Under the pieces are notes generated by a model, which was given only the letters and a program-made list of their open reading frames with translations, was not told the origin of the DNA and did no database searches. The position numbers and the translations under genes were made by a program. From the NCBI GenBank assembly GCA_016861185.1, contig BOKW01000001.1, forward strand, positions 496,001 through 560,000: a stretch of DNA of 64,000 nucleotides, written 5' to 3'. Positions within the stretch are counted from its first letter, which is position 1, and each line of letters begins with the position of its first letter. The stretch is from Betaproteobacteria bacterium (GTDB lineage: Bacteria; Pseudomonadota; Gammaproteobacteria; Burkholderiales; Burkholderiaceae_F). Positions 26,501 to 34,111 of the stretch are shown piece after piece.

Positions 26501-27173
26501 CGACGATCACCGAGCTGGACGCCTCGACGACCTCGGTCACCGCCTTCATGCCAACCCAGACGCCCGCGTAGCGGCTCATCGCGAAGCCGTGCAGCCCGAG
26601 GTCGAGGTATTCCTGCACGGTCGCCGGGAACAGCACCGGCATCATGCAGGCCTTGAAGATGTGGTCCGACTGGTGCGGCAGCGTCGAGCTTTTTGCGCCG
26701 TGATCGTCGCCGGCGATCGCGAGCACGCCGCCGTGCGGGCTCGTGCCGGAAGCGTTTGCATGCTTGAATACGTCGCAGCAGCGATCGACGCCCGGTCCCT
26801 TGCCGTACCACATCGAGAAGACGCCGTCGTACCTGGCGCCTTCGAACATGTTGACCTGCTGCGTGCCCCACACGCTGGTGGCCGCGAGGTCCTCGTTCAG
26901 CCCCGGCTGGAACTTTACGTGGTGCTTCTCGAGGTGCTTCCTCGCGCGCCACGCGGTCTGATCGACGCCGCCGAGCGGCGAGCCGCGATAGCCGGTGATG
27001 AATCCCGCGGTGTTCAGTCCGGCGAGCACGTCACGCTGGCGCTGCAACATCATCAGCCGAACCAGCGCCTGCGTGCCGCTCATGTAGGCGCGGCCGCGGT
27101 CCAGAGTCCAGCGATCGTCGAGGGTGACCTCCGCCAGGGCGCGGCGGACGGCTTCGGGAAGGGGTGCGTTCAT
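23526..27173 (-). CDS. fused indolepyruvate ferredoxin oxidoreductase
   Basis: A 1215-residue thiamine-diphosphate 2-oxoacid:ferredoxin oxidoreductase that joins alpha and beta subunits. It should decarboxylate aryl- or branched-chain 2-oxo acids to acyl-CoA. The N-terminal pyrimidine-binding domain has GFITGYRGSPLGGVD. The ThDP/Mg region follows CSGCPHNTS and includes GEGVPWIGQAPF and LGDGTYFHSG. Cys-rich segments ELVCEGCGDCS, NCLSVEPL and NKDFSCLKGFCPSF could bind Fe-S. The C-terminal gamma-type domain begins with VVITGVGGTGVVTIGQLL. The start at 27173 (MNAPLPEAVRRAL) is preferred over the upstream extension. It stands alone, with no ferredoxin gene beside it. Confidence 0.93.
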   Translation of the reverse strand: MNAPLPEAVRRALAEVTLDDRWTLDRGRAYMSGTQALVRLMMLQRQRDVLAGLNTAGFITGYRGSPLGGVDQTAWRARKHLEKHHVKFQPGLNEDLAATSVWGTQQVNMFEGARYDGVFSMWYGKGPGVDRCCDVFKHANASGTSPHGGVLAIAGDDHGAKSSTLPHQSDHIFKACMMPVLFPATVQEYLDLGLHGFAMSRYAGVWVGMKAVTEVVEASSSVIVDPERVDIRIPTDFVLPPGGLNIRWPDTPLDQEARLLDYKLYAALAYCRANKLNYTVIDSPHARFGIVASGKAYLDTRQALHDLGLDDETCARIGVRLFKCGMVWPLEAQTIGAFAEGLEEILVVEEKRQMIEYQVKEELFNWIGKGKRIPRVIGKFDEKDGGEWAVPQGNWILPAHYEFSPAIVAKAIAARLSKLELPSDVRARIEARLAIIDAKEKALAKPRLVVERKPYFCSGCPHNTSTVVPEGSRAVAGIGCHYMVVWMDRNTSTYTQMGGEGVPWIGQAPFTNEKHIFANLGDGTYFHSGSLAVRAAVAANVPITYKILFNDAVAMTGGQPTDGQITVPMITQQMHAEGVRKIVIVTDEPGKYDLRQQVEVDHSAVNARGATGDAWKLVPGVAVHHRDELDRIQRELREYPGVSVLIYDQTCASEKRRRRKRNEYPDPPRRTVINELVCEGCGDCSVQSNCLSVEPLETEFGRKRTINQSSCNKDFSCLKGFCPSFVTVEGAQLKKSKAASKDAPLPALPQPAIPAIRSGGAYGVVITGVGGTGVVTIGQLLGMAAHLEGKGLSVLDMAGLAQKGGAVFSHVQIAARPQDLFATRIAMGEADLVLGCDLIVTTSSEALSKMQAGKTRAVINTAESPTADFVKNPNWQFAGAPMTQQVRDAVGPEANCAFVDASGLATALMGDAIYTNPFVLGYAWQKGWIPLAYETLLRAIELNGVAIEANKRAFEWGRVAAHDLEVVKRAAYPDQYAAQVIELKRTSSSLEEIVARRVEFLTGYQNAAYAKRYADLVERVRKVESDRLGGTKLAEAVARYYFKLLAYKDEYEVARLYSDPAFRAKIAAQFEGVGGQPYKLNFYLAPPLLARIDPATGKPKKMRFGPWMMGAFGLLAKLRFLRGTAFDVFGRTEERRTERALIGEYEALVDELLGRLTADNHAVAVQLAGLPEEIRGFGHVKTRNLERVRAQWAELLAKFRGQQNAQVIRMPAKVA

Positions 27174-27488
27174 GCGGCAGACCTCGGTCCAAAAATCGTG
27201 TTCTTGGGAGCGCGACAGGCGAACCGGGTCGGTGCCCGTCGTGCAGCCGGGCGGCACCTCGTGAGTGCATCCGGCGCGGCGGAAATGAAGCGGGCCGCAG
27301 GGTAGCACCGCGAGGCGGTCCGCTCAACGAGCGCTGCGCCATCGACCGCGTTTGTCGGTCGACGGCCGCTTTGCTGACTGGCTGGCCCGAACCCCCTTCT
27401 CCCTCCGGGAGCGGGGTGGGGCAGAGCGGTGCCTAGACGGGCGATGCCGGCGTTCGGCGCTTGTGCTGATCTGCGGTGCCGGCTGAAA
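27174..27488. other. intergenic region with a G/C-rich repeat
   Basis: A 315-bp gap upstream of the oxidoreductase and downstream of a membrane-protein gene. The stretch 27391-27421 (CCCCCTTCTCCCTCCGGGAGCGGGG core) is a fold-back repeat related to that in selA. No gene is supported here. Confidence 0.5.
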
Positions 27489-27896
27489 TCATCCCGGCAT
27501 TGCCTGCCGGTCTTTCAGCCGCAGCCAGCCGCGCGCGATCCGGTAGATCGCCCACACGCCGAGCGCGAACAGCCCGATCGCCCAGATCGCGAAGCCGACG
27601 ACGACGATCGCGAACAGCGCGCCGAGCACGCCGACGACAACCGCCCACAGCAACGCGTACCAGAACGTGCGGATCTGCCACGCGAAGTGGGATTCGAGCC
27701 ACGTGCCGCGCGCTTCGCCGCGCTTCACGTAGTTGACGATCACCGCGATGATCGAAGGCCAGCCGAACAGGAACGCGCCGATCACAGTCGCCGCCCCGAA
27801 CGCCCCGATCACGAGGCTCACCGTGTGCAGCGCGTAGACGACGTGCGCGGTGTTGACCAGGCCCGCAGCGGGTTCGAGGCTCGTCCTTGTGCTCAT
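27489..27896 (-). CDS. DUF4870-like small membrane protein
   Basis: A 135-residue protein with three to four hydrophobic helices (about 22-48, 80-102 and 104-122). The segment ESHFAWQIRTFWYALLW between them matches the SHFRWQIRTFW block of DUF4870-type membrane proteins. The ATG at 27896 starts the family-like N-terminus; an upstream ATG adds 12 unrelated residues. It lies 32 bp downstream of the HTH gene on the same strand. The function is unknown. Confidence 0.8.
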   Translation of the reverse strand: MSTRTSLEPAAGLVNTAHVVYALHTVSLVIGAFGAATVIGAFLFGWPSIIAVIVNYVKRGEARGTWLESHFAWQIRTFWYALLWAVVVGVLGALFAIVVVGFAIWAIGLFALGVWAIYRIARGWLRLKDRQAMPG

Positions 27897-27928
27897 CGTG
27901 GTCGCAAGGTATCGGCGGTGCCGGTCGA

Positions 27929-28402
27929 TCAACGACCAGAGCGTCGCTTCCTTCCCTTGTTGGATGCCGGCGGGCTTTGCCGCAGTCGCGCTTGTGCTTC
28001 ACGCTTGCCGATCCCGCGCAGCGCGACCAGCGCGGCGAGCTGCGCGGCGCGCGGGCGGGCGGCGCCTTGCTCCCAGTTGTAGATCGACTGCGCGCTGACG
28101 CCGACGAGCTTGCCGAATTCGGCCGCGGACAAACCGAGGCGCGCGCGCTGCGACCGCAGTCCGCGCGCGACGAATCGCACCTTGGGACCCTCGGCTGCGG
28201 GCGGCGCCGCGCTCGCGCCTTTTTCGAGCCTGCGGCCGAGCGTCGCAAGCTGGCGCTGTAGTTGCGCGATCTGCCGCCTCAGCGCGGCGATGGCGCGCCG
28301 GTGCTGCGCGGACGCCTTCTTCAACGGATCGATCGCGCCGCGACCTTCCTTGCGCGCAAGTCGGGTGATTTCTTGTTTGAGCAAGGCGGCGACGTTGGGC
28401 AT
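27929..28402 (-). CDS. XRE-family helix-turn-helix protein with N-terminal coiled coil
   Basis: A 157-residue protein. Residues 1-70 form a basic, coiled-coil-like helix (AALRRQIAQLQRQLATLGRRLE). Residues 80-140 form an XRE-type HTH with LRSQRARLGLSAAEFGKLVGVSAQ and the recognition part SIYNWEQGAARPR. A basic tail (NKGRKRRSGR) ends it. It is probably a DNA-binding protein that oligomerises. The membrane-protein gene is 32 bp downstream. Its targets are unknown. Confidence 0.82.
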   Translation of the reverse strand: MPNVAALLKQEITRLARKEGRGAIDPLKKASAQHRRAIAALRRQIAQLQRQLATLGRRLEKGASAAPPAAEGPKVRFVARGLRSQRARLGLSAAEFGKLVGVSAQSIYNWEQGAARPRAAQLAALVALRGIGKREAQARLRQSPPASNKGRKRRSGR

Positions 28403-28587
28403 CTTCGTTCTTTCGTGATGGCCGAGTTTGTGGTGTGAACGGCGGCGAATCGCGGCGAAGCCTCGCTGGAGCCAAGACGGGGCGACCGGTGTTGCGGCAA
28501 GCGGCAGCGTACTCGAAGTCCGATCTTCCCGTCGAGCTTTTCTTGGCGAAGCCGGCGCGCGCTGCTGCCGGCGCAACGCGCGCGGTC

Positions 28588-29115
28588 TTACTGCAGCTCC
28601 GGTCGCTGCTTGACCAGTTCCTCGCGCGTCAGTCGCGGGAACCACTCCGCGTACATGTAGCTGTAGCCCTCGTTCTGCCACTTCGCGATGTCGATGACGG
28701 CGGCGGGAACCACGGTGATCACGTCGTAGAACTCGTCCGGCTTGTAGCCGCGCGAGCGCGCCGCATTGGCGCAGACGTGGATCGTCACGCCGGCGTCCTT
28801 CAGCGCCTTCAGTTCGTCGTACATGTCCGGGAACGCCGCCCGGTTCAGCCGCGAGAAGCTGTGCAGCTCGTTGCCGTGCGCAACGATGACGATGTGTGAG
28901 TTCTTCGGATCGCCGTACTGCTTGATTGCTTGCAGGTGATTCTTGATGTAGCCGAACGCTGTCTTGGCGTCGCCCGGCTTGGCGAAGTTGAAGTCGTACA
29001 GCGCCTTCTGCGGCTTGTACGGCGTGCCGTCGAACCTGGAAGGGTCGTCGGGTCCCGCGGTCGCCGCCGATGCGGCGAACGCGAGTGCGAACGCGAACAC
29101 AAAATTCCACTTCAT
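28588..29115 (-). CDS. exported DsrE-family protein
   Basis: A 175-residue protein with a signal peptide (MKWNFVFAFALAFAASAATA), so periplasmic. The rest has the DsrE/DsrF fold: HIVIVAHGNELHSFSR forms the second strand-helix, and LKDAGVTIHVCANAARSRGY carries one Cys (about residue 118) at the active-site loop. VPAAVIDIAKWQNEGYSYMY closes the domain. It lies divergent from the trypco2 gene and 185 bp behind the HTH gene. It may handle sulfur or redox chemistry outside the cytoplasm; this is family-based. Confidence 0.82.
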   Translation of the reverse strand: MKWNFVFAFALAFAASAATAGPDDPSRFDGTPYKPQKALYDFNFAKPGDAKTAFGYIKNHLQAIKQYGDPKNSHIVIVAHGNELHSFSRLNRAAFPDMYDELKALKDAGVTIHVCANAARSRGYKPDEFYDVITVVPAAVIDIAKWQNEGYSYMYAEWFPRLTREELVKQRPELQ

Positions 29116-29246
29116 TGGGTCGTCCTCCTGATGATCGATGCGCCGGTCGAACCCGGCAACCGGGATGCCGCATGCGCGACGATAACAGTCCGCCTTGCCT
29201 CGACGGGCCGGCAGTCGGCGCGACGCGGCTGTCGAGACTTGGATTG

Positions 29247-29780
29247 ATGCTGCGCAAGTCGCCGGTAGCCGTTGCGCCTAGGCTGGTTTTTGCGATGAGC
29301 AACTTCGATGGTATGAGTTTGTTGCGGCGAGTCGCCGGTCTGCGCGTTCCGATTGGAACTGCGATCGTGCTGATCGTGTTTACCGGCGTCATGGTGTACG
29401 TCGTACCGAGGCTCGCGGCCACCGTGCCGGCGGTCGCGCCGGGGCAGTCGCTCGAAGTGAAGGACCTGATCCGCAAGGTGAAGGAGGAGCTTTACGCCGC
29501 CGAAGTCGAAATGCACGAACGCAAGGAACTGCCGCTGTTCGAGCTGAAGGAGTTCGAGATGGAGGTCAACTTCGTCGTGCGGACGGCCGGCGAGGTGCGC
29601 GCGGAGGTCGTCGGCGTCGGCAGCAACGTCGAACTGGGTACCGAGAAGATCCAGAAGCTGAAGCTGCGCTGGGCACCAGTGCCACCGCAGCGTCACAACG
29701 TTGCGCCGGGAACCGTGACGTCGAAACCGGATGTCGTCATCGATGCGCCGGCATCCGACCCGAAAGGAGGGCATCGATGA
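29247..29780 (+). CDS. membrane-anchored trypco2-domain protein
   Basis: A 177-residue protein with one hydrophobic helix (about 35-57) and then a domain that resembles trypco2 (trypsin-co-occurring domain 2): VKDLIRKVKEELYAAEVEM, LFELKEFEMEVNFVV and TEKIQKLKLRW. Trypco2 occurs in conflict-type systems beside trypsin-like proteases or effector modules; none is seen here. A second start at 29295 is possible. The stop overlaps the start of the next gene (ATGA), so the two are coupled. The C-terminal PDVVIDAP recurs in that partner. Confidence 0.7.
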   Translation: MLRKSPVAVAPRLVFAMSNFDGMSLLRRVAGLRVPIGTAIVLIVFTGVMVYVVPRLAATVPAVAPGQSLEVKDLIRKVKEELYAAEVEMHERKELPLFELKEFEMEVNFVVRTAGEVRAEVVGVGSNVELGTEKIQKLKLRWAPVPPQRHNVAPGTVTSKPDVVIDAPASDPKGGHR

Positions 29781-30505
29781 ACACTGCAAGGCGTCTTCTG
29801 CTCGCCGCCGGCGGCGCGGCACTGCTCGCACTGGCCGCGCCGTCGCGCGCCATCGAGCTGTCCTGGAGCCTGCGGCTGTACGGCAGCGATCAGATCGAAG
29901 TGCTGGTCGACACGACGGCGCTTCCCGGCAATGCGGTGATCGAAGAGGCGAGGTTCAGCGTCGTGTTCGCCGACGACGGCAACCGCGCGCTTGGCCAGCT
30001 CGATCTCTCGTATCTCGACGCGCGCCTGCCCGCGCTGAGCGCCGGACACGTCTATCAGCGCCGCTTTCGGCATTCCTTCGCGCAGGCGCGCCGGGTTTCG
30101 AGCGACAGGCTCGAGGCGCTCGTGCGCGCCGGCGGCGGCAAGGCCGATGGCGAACAGGCGCACGCGCCGCCGGTGCCGATCAGCGCAAGCGGAAGCGGTG
30201 CGGTTTCGCGCGCGCCCGACGTCGTCATCGATGCGCCGCAGGCCGTCATTGGGGTGATGAAGCCGTTGCCGCTCGTGCTGCTTGCCAAGCAGGCGCCGAA
30301 TCCGGCGGTTCGGCGCTGCCGGATCTATGCCGACATCGCCGTCGCGCAGAACGAAGCCGCGATCGGCAACCGCTGCGGGTTCGAGGGTCCGATGTGGAGC
30401 TCGCGCTACGGCTATCACTTCGACTGGTGCGTGAACGTTTCCGCCGAGCACACGCGCGAAGGTACGCGGGCGCGGCAGCGCCTGCTGGAGCAGTGCGCGC
30501 CCTGA
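29777..30505 (+). CDS. unknown exported protein coupled to the trypco2 gene
   Basis: A 242-residue protein with a signal peptide (MNTARRLLLAAGGAALLALAAPSRA). The mature part begins with beta-rich IELSWSLRLYGSDQIEVLV. The centre is low in complexity, and the C-terminal third has four cysteines that could pair (RRCRIY, NRCGFEG, FDWCVNV, LEQCAP). The segment PDVVIDAP (about 151-158) is repeated from the upstream trypco2 protein. I do not recognise the family. Coupling to a trypco2 protein suggests the two act together at the membrane or in the periplasm. Confidence 0.65.
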   Translation: MNTARRLLLAAGGAALLALAAPSRAIELSWSLRLYGSDQIEVLVDTTALPGNAVIEEARFSVVFADDGNRALGQLDLSYLDARLPALSAGHVYQRRFRHSFAQARRVSSDRLEALVRAGGGKADGEQAHAPPVPISASGSGAVSRAPDVVIDAPQAVIGVMKPLPLVLLAKQAPNPAVRRCRIYADIAVAQNEAAIGNRCGFEGPMWSSRYGYHFDWCVNVSAEHTREGTRARQRLLEQCAP

Positions 30506-30663
30506 ACGCGCGCGGGGGCGCCTGCGACCCGGCTCGCGCAGGACCAACTCACCGGCGCGCGCAGGTCGCGCGCTGCACGCGCCGGCGGATGCGCGTTTCA
30601 CTTGTCATCCTCGGTCGCGCGAACGAAACGAACGGTTAACGGTCGCGCCGCACGCTTCGCGTC

Positions 30664-31134
30664 ATGGCCCGTCGCTCCGACGGGCCGCCTGGACCGGAGC
30701 ACGCCGCCGTGGAAGACCTCGCGCCCGGAGCGCACCTCGTGACGCCGCGCCGCGGCTACGTGCACCACGGGCTCTACGCGGGCGACGGTCGCGTCATCCA
30801 CTACGCGGGATTCAAGCGGCCCTGGCGCCGCGGGCCGATCGAGGAGGTTTCGCTCGAACAGTTCGCGCGCGGTCGCGGCTTCGCAGTCAAGCCGCGCGTC
30901 GCGCCGAAGTATCCGGGGCCGGCGGCGGTCGAGCGCGCGCGTTCGCGCCTGGGCGAAAACCGCTATCGCTTCTGGTCGAACAACTGCGAGCACTTCGTCG
31001 AGTGGTGTCTGACCGGCGCAGGCCGCAGCGCGCAGGTCGACGCCTGGCGCACCGGATTCGCCGCGATCGCCGCGCGATTGCGCACGCGCGCCGCGGACGC
31101 CGCCGCAACGGGCGTGGCGCGCGTGGAGCCGTGA
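30664..31134 (+). CDS. LRAT/NlpC-P60-like domain protein
   Basis: A 156-residue protein with the permuted papain-like fold of lecithin:retinol acyltransferase relatives. PGAHLVTPRRGYVHHGLYAGDG (about 21-42) holds the catalytic His, and NNCEHFVEWC (about 106-115) holds the NCEHF motif with the nucleophile Cys. Bacterial members are thiol acyltransferases or hydrolases of lipids or peptides. No signal peptide is visible. It stands between the trypco2 pair and a DUF4148 gene on the same strand. The substrate is unknown. Confidence 0.85.
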   Translation: MARRSDGPPGPEHAAVEDLAPGAHLVTPRRGYVHHGLYAGDGRVIHYAGFKRPWRRGPIEEVSLEQFARGRGFAVKPRVAPKYPGPAAVERARSRLGENRYRFWSNNCEHFVEWCLTGAGRSAQVDAWRTGFAAIAARLRTRAADAAATGVARVEP

Positions 31135-31290
31135 GTGTTGCGCGACGTTTCAAGCGCAACGCACGCGCTCGAATCCGAAACCGCGCTGCAACGCGGCGCT
31201 TCGACACTGCCATCAACCGTCGATGCGTCGCGGTCTCCGCGGTTGGACAGCGACGGTCCGTCCGACGAACCCGAAACGAAAGGAACCCAA

Positions 31291-31659
31291 GTGAAACGCA
31301 ATCTGTTCTTCATTGCGCTGCTCGCCGCAACGCCGGTCTACGCGGCCGACATCGACATCGCGCCGTACGGCTACGTGTCCGAAGTGATGCGCAGCGCGAA
31401 ATCTCCCGCGCAGGCGCAGAACGAATCGAAGACCGCGGCTACGGCGAACGAAGCGACGGTCGGCGAAGCGGGCGTCAGGTTCGCCGTCGAGCCGTCGACC
31501 AAGTCGCGTGCGCAGGTCGCTGCCGAGACGCGCGAAGCGGCCAGACTCGGCCTGCTCTCACGCGGCGAAGCGGACCCCGTGCAGGCCACTGCCGAGCAGG
31601 AGCGCCAGATCCGGGTCGCCGGCCTGCGCGCACTCGGCATCGACGCGGCTTCGCGGTGA
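31291..31659 (+). CDS. exported DUF4148-like protein
   Basis: A 122-residue protein. The GTG at 31291 has AAAGGAAC upstream and gives a proper signal peptide (VKRNLFFIALLAATPVYA); the longer frame from 31135 does not. The C-terminal part has TKSRAQVAAETREAARLGLLSRGE, the DUF4148 signature common in Burkholderiales. These are small periplasmic proteins of unknown role. It lies between the LRAT-like and glutathione S-transferase genes. Confidence 0.82.
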   Translation: MKRNLFFIALLAATPVYAADIDIAPYGYVSEVMRSAKSPAQAQNESKTAATANEATVGEAGVRFAVEPSTKSRAQVAAETREAARLGLLSRGEADPVQATAEQERQIRVAGLRALGIDAASR

Positions 31660-31752
31660 ACAGGGCGTCGGCCCGCGCCGGCCGCGCGAGGCGAATTCGC
31701 GCGGCCGGCGCGCCGATCGCACCGATCGGGCGCGCCGACCGGAACGCATGCC

Positions 31753-32484
31753 ATGCCTGCAAGACTGACCCTGGTGAGCCACGCGCTGTGCCCTTACGTG
31801 CAGCGCGCGGCGATCGCGCTCGCCGAGAAGGGCGTCGACTTCGAGCGCATCGACATCGACCTCGCGCACAAGCCCGACTGGTTCCTCGCCGTGAGCCCGC
31901 TCGGCAAGACGCCCGTGCTGCTGGTGCGGCGTGACGATGGGACCGTGCCCGTGTTCGAGTCGGCCGTCATCTGCGAGTACCTCGACGAAACGCTGCCGCC
32001 GCCGATGCATCCGGCCGATCCGTTGCGACGCGCGCGGCATCGCGCGTGGATCGAGGTGGCTTCCGCCACGCTCGCGACGGTCTGGCAGTACTACACGGCG
32101 CCGGACGCCGCGACCTTCGAGCGCCGCCGCATCGAGCTGGCCAAACGCTTCGAGCAGGTCGAAGGCGCGCTCGGCGAAGGGCCGTGGTTCGACGGCGCGT
32201 TCTCGCTGGTCGATGCGGCCTTCGCGCCGGCGTTGCGCTACTTCGACGTGTTCGACACCTTCGCCGAGGTGGACGTGTTCGCCACCACGCCGCGCGTGCG
32301 CGCGTGGCGCCGCGCGCTGATGGAACGCCCTTCCGTGCGCGCCGCGGTCGCGCCCGAGTATCCGCGGCTGCTGCGCGAATTCGTCGAGCGCCAGTCCGGC
32401 CACCTCGGCGCGCTGTCGCTGGCGCAACGCGACGCGGCCGCCGCGCGCCCGCTTCCGCCGCAGGCGACGGGAGGTCCGCGATGA
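31753..32484 (+). CDS. glutathione S-transferase family protein
   Basis: A 243-residue cytosolic protein. The thioredoxin-like N-terminal domain has LCPYVQRAAIALAEKGVDFE, with Cys13 in the position used by Cys-type (omega/beta-like) transferases. GKTPVLL supplies the cis-Pro, and FESAVICEYLDE binds glutathione. The helical C-terminal domain has FSLVDAAFAPAL, the N-capping box. The last 30 residues are longer than usual and rich in Ala/Gln. The stop overlaps the pagL start. Confidence 0.92.
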   Translation: MPARLTLVSHALCPYVQRAAIALAEKGVDFERIDIDLAHKPDWFLAVSPLGKTPVLLVRRDDGTVPVFESAVICEYLDETLPPPMHPADPLRRARHRAWIEVASATLATVWQYYTAPDAATFERRRIELAKRFEQVEGALGEGPWFDGAFSLVDAAFAPALRYFDVFDTFAEVDVFATTPRVRAWRRALMERPSVRAAVAPEYPRLLREFVERQSGHLGALSLAQRDAAAARPLPPQATGGPR

Positions 32485-33074
32485 AGACCGTCGTCGCGCT
32501 CGTTCTCGGGCTGGGCGCGTTGGCCGCGGCGAACGGCGCTGGCGCGCAGTCGGCGCCCGGCGGAGCGGACGCGACGAGCGCAGCGCTCGCGCCGGATGCG
32601 TACTTCGCGCAGGTCGGTCGCGCGCGCGAGACGTCCACGGTCACGCTCGGCCTGCAATGGGACTGGCATCGCGCTTGGCGTCCGAGCGAAAGCTCGCTCG
32701 TGTCGGCCTACGGCGAGCTGTCGATGGGGCACTGGCGCGCCGACCAGGGCGGCGGGCGAGCGATCGTCACGCAGATCGGCTTTACGCCGACGTTCCGTTA
32801 CTGGCCGTCGGGGTCGAAGTCGGGCTGGTTCTTCGAGGGCGCGGTCGGCGTCAACGTGCTGACGCCCGTGTATCGGACCCGGCACAAGCGCTTTTCGACC
32901 GCGTTCAACTTCGGCGATCACGTCGCGTTCGGCTACCGGACGCCCGGCACGTCCGGCTGGGAGTGGTCGCTGCGGTTGCAGCACTTCTCCAACGCCGGCA
33001 TCGAACATCCGAATCCCGGCGAGGACTTCGTGCAGCTTCGGTTGACGGTGCCGCTCGCGCGCGGCGACGGGTGA
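32481..33074 (+). CDS. pagL: lipid A 3-O-deacylase PagL
   Basis: Outer-membrane enzyme that removes the 3-position acyl chain of lipid A. The product has 197 residues with a signal peptide (residues 1-22, ending GAGA) and an 8-strand barrel pattern. The motif LQHFSNAGIEHPNPGEDF has the catalytic His168 and Ser170, and Glu181 is the likely third residue. Its start overlaps the glutathione S-transferase stop (ATGA), so they are translated together. A stem with a T-tract lies 150 bp downstream. Confidence 0.9.
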   Translation: MKTVVALVLGLGALAAANGAGAQSAPGGADATSAALAPDAYFAQVGRARETSTVTLGLQWDWHRAWRPSESSLVSAYGELSMGHWRADQGGGRAIVTQIGFTPTFRYWPSGSKSGWFFEGAVGVNVLTPVYRTRHKRFSTAFNFGDHVAFGYRTPGTSGWEWSLRLQHFSNAGIEHPNPGEDFVQLRLTVPLARGDG

Positions 33075-33226
33075 GCGGACGCGGTCACATTTCATTTGAA
33101 ACGTCGATCGGTCCCGCTGCAATGCCTCGGTAACCCGCGCTGCGCATCATTGCTTCGAACCCGCCGGATGCAAGTCCGGCGCAGCTTGAGTGAGTCTCCT
33201 CCCCCGCGCCCTCCCCCTGGCGCGTT

Positions 33227-33267
33227 CGCCCCGCCTGCAAGCACCCTTGCGACGGGGCGTTCTTTTT
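33227..33267 (+). terminator. intrinsic terminator downstream of pagL
   Basis: CGCCCCG (33227-33233) pairs with CGGGGCG (33253-33259), with an inner GCAAG/CTTGC stem. TTCTTTTT follows. It ends the plus-strand transcripts before the convergent racemase gene. Confidence 0.82.
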
Positions 33268-33285
33268 CCCCGATCCGCCGGGCCT

Positions 33286-34032
33286 TCAGCCCGTCCGCGC
33301 GCCCTGCGCGGCGCGACGCAGCGCCGCCCGCGCCAGCAGCCGCGTGGAATCGAGCGTCGGCAGCGGCGAGTTCGCGTCGTCGATGACGAGCGGGATCTCG
33401 GTGCAGCCGAGGACGACGGCATCGCAGCCCTCGGCCTTCATGCGCGCGATCACGCGCTGAAAGTACGCGACCGATTCCGGCCGGAACACGCCGTGGACGA
33501 GTTCGTCCATGATGATCCGGTTCATCTCGTCGCGCTCCGCCGCGAGCGGACCGACCCACTGCAGTCCGCGCGCGGCGAGCTTGCGCGGGTACACGTCGCT
33601 CGCGACCAGCCAGCGCGTGCCCGTGATTCCCAGCCGACGGAAGCGGCGCGCGACGGCTTCGTCGGCGACGACTTCGGCAATGTGCAGCCACGGCAGCGGC
33701 GACCGTTCGACGACGAAGTCGAACGCCTGGTGGATCGTATTGTCCGGACAGATCAGGAAGTCGGCGCCGACTTTCGCGAGCTTGTTGGCCGAGTCCAGCA
33801 TCAGCTCGGCCACGCCATGCAGATCGCCGCGCTCGAGGCGATCGACGTAGGCGGCGAGCGGCGGCGTATGGACCGAGACCTCCGGATGCCGGCGCGGGCC
33901 GAACCAGCGCGGCCCTTCGGTGCAGATCGTCCGGTAACAAAGCGCGGCGCCTTCGGCCGAGCACGCGACGATGCCGATGTGCAACGGCGCAGTGCCCGCG
34001 CCGCAGGATGCCGGGTCCGCCTGGTGTTCCAC
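33286..34032 (-). CDS. aspartate/glutamate racemase family protein
   Basis: A 248-residue enzyme of the Asp/Glu racemase superfamily, using two cysteines as acid and base. The first is in FLICPDNTIHQAF (about residue 93) and the second in VVLGCTEIPLVI (about 205). IGIVACSAEGAALCY is the opening strand and loop. Cytosolic, with no cofactor. The amino acid used cannot be read. It follows the exporter gene on the same strand by 79 bp and converges on pagL. Confidence 0.9.
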   Translation of the reverse strand: MEHQADPASCGAGTAPLHIGIVACSAEGAALCYRTICTEGPRWFGPRRHPEVSVHTPPLAAYVDRLERGDLHGVAELMLDSANKLAKVGADFLICPDNTIHQAFDFVVERSPLPWLHIAEVVADEAVARRFRRLGITGTRWLVASDVYPRKLAARGLQWVGPLAAERDEMNRIIMDELVHGVFRPESVAYFQRVIARMKAEGCDAVVLGCTEIPLVIDDANSPLPTLDSTRLLARAALRRAAQGARTG

Positions 34033-34111
34033 GTTTGCTCCCTTCCGGCGATCAAGTCGGCGGTCGGGTCCGTCGCCGTCCGCGCCCCGGTGCGCGGCGG
34101 GCGGCGCGGTT

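Noticed and set aside
31135..31290. N-terminal extension of the DUF4148-like protein
   Set aside because: The signal peptide and ribosome site support the GTG at 31291; the extension has no family resemblance.
33140..33226. Possible riboswitch downstream of pagL (GCCGGATGCAAGTCCGGC hairpin)
   Set aside because: Only one 6-bp stem is seen, there is no conserved riboswitch core, and it lies downstream of pagL rather than in a leader.
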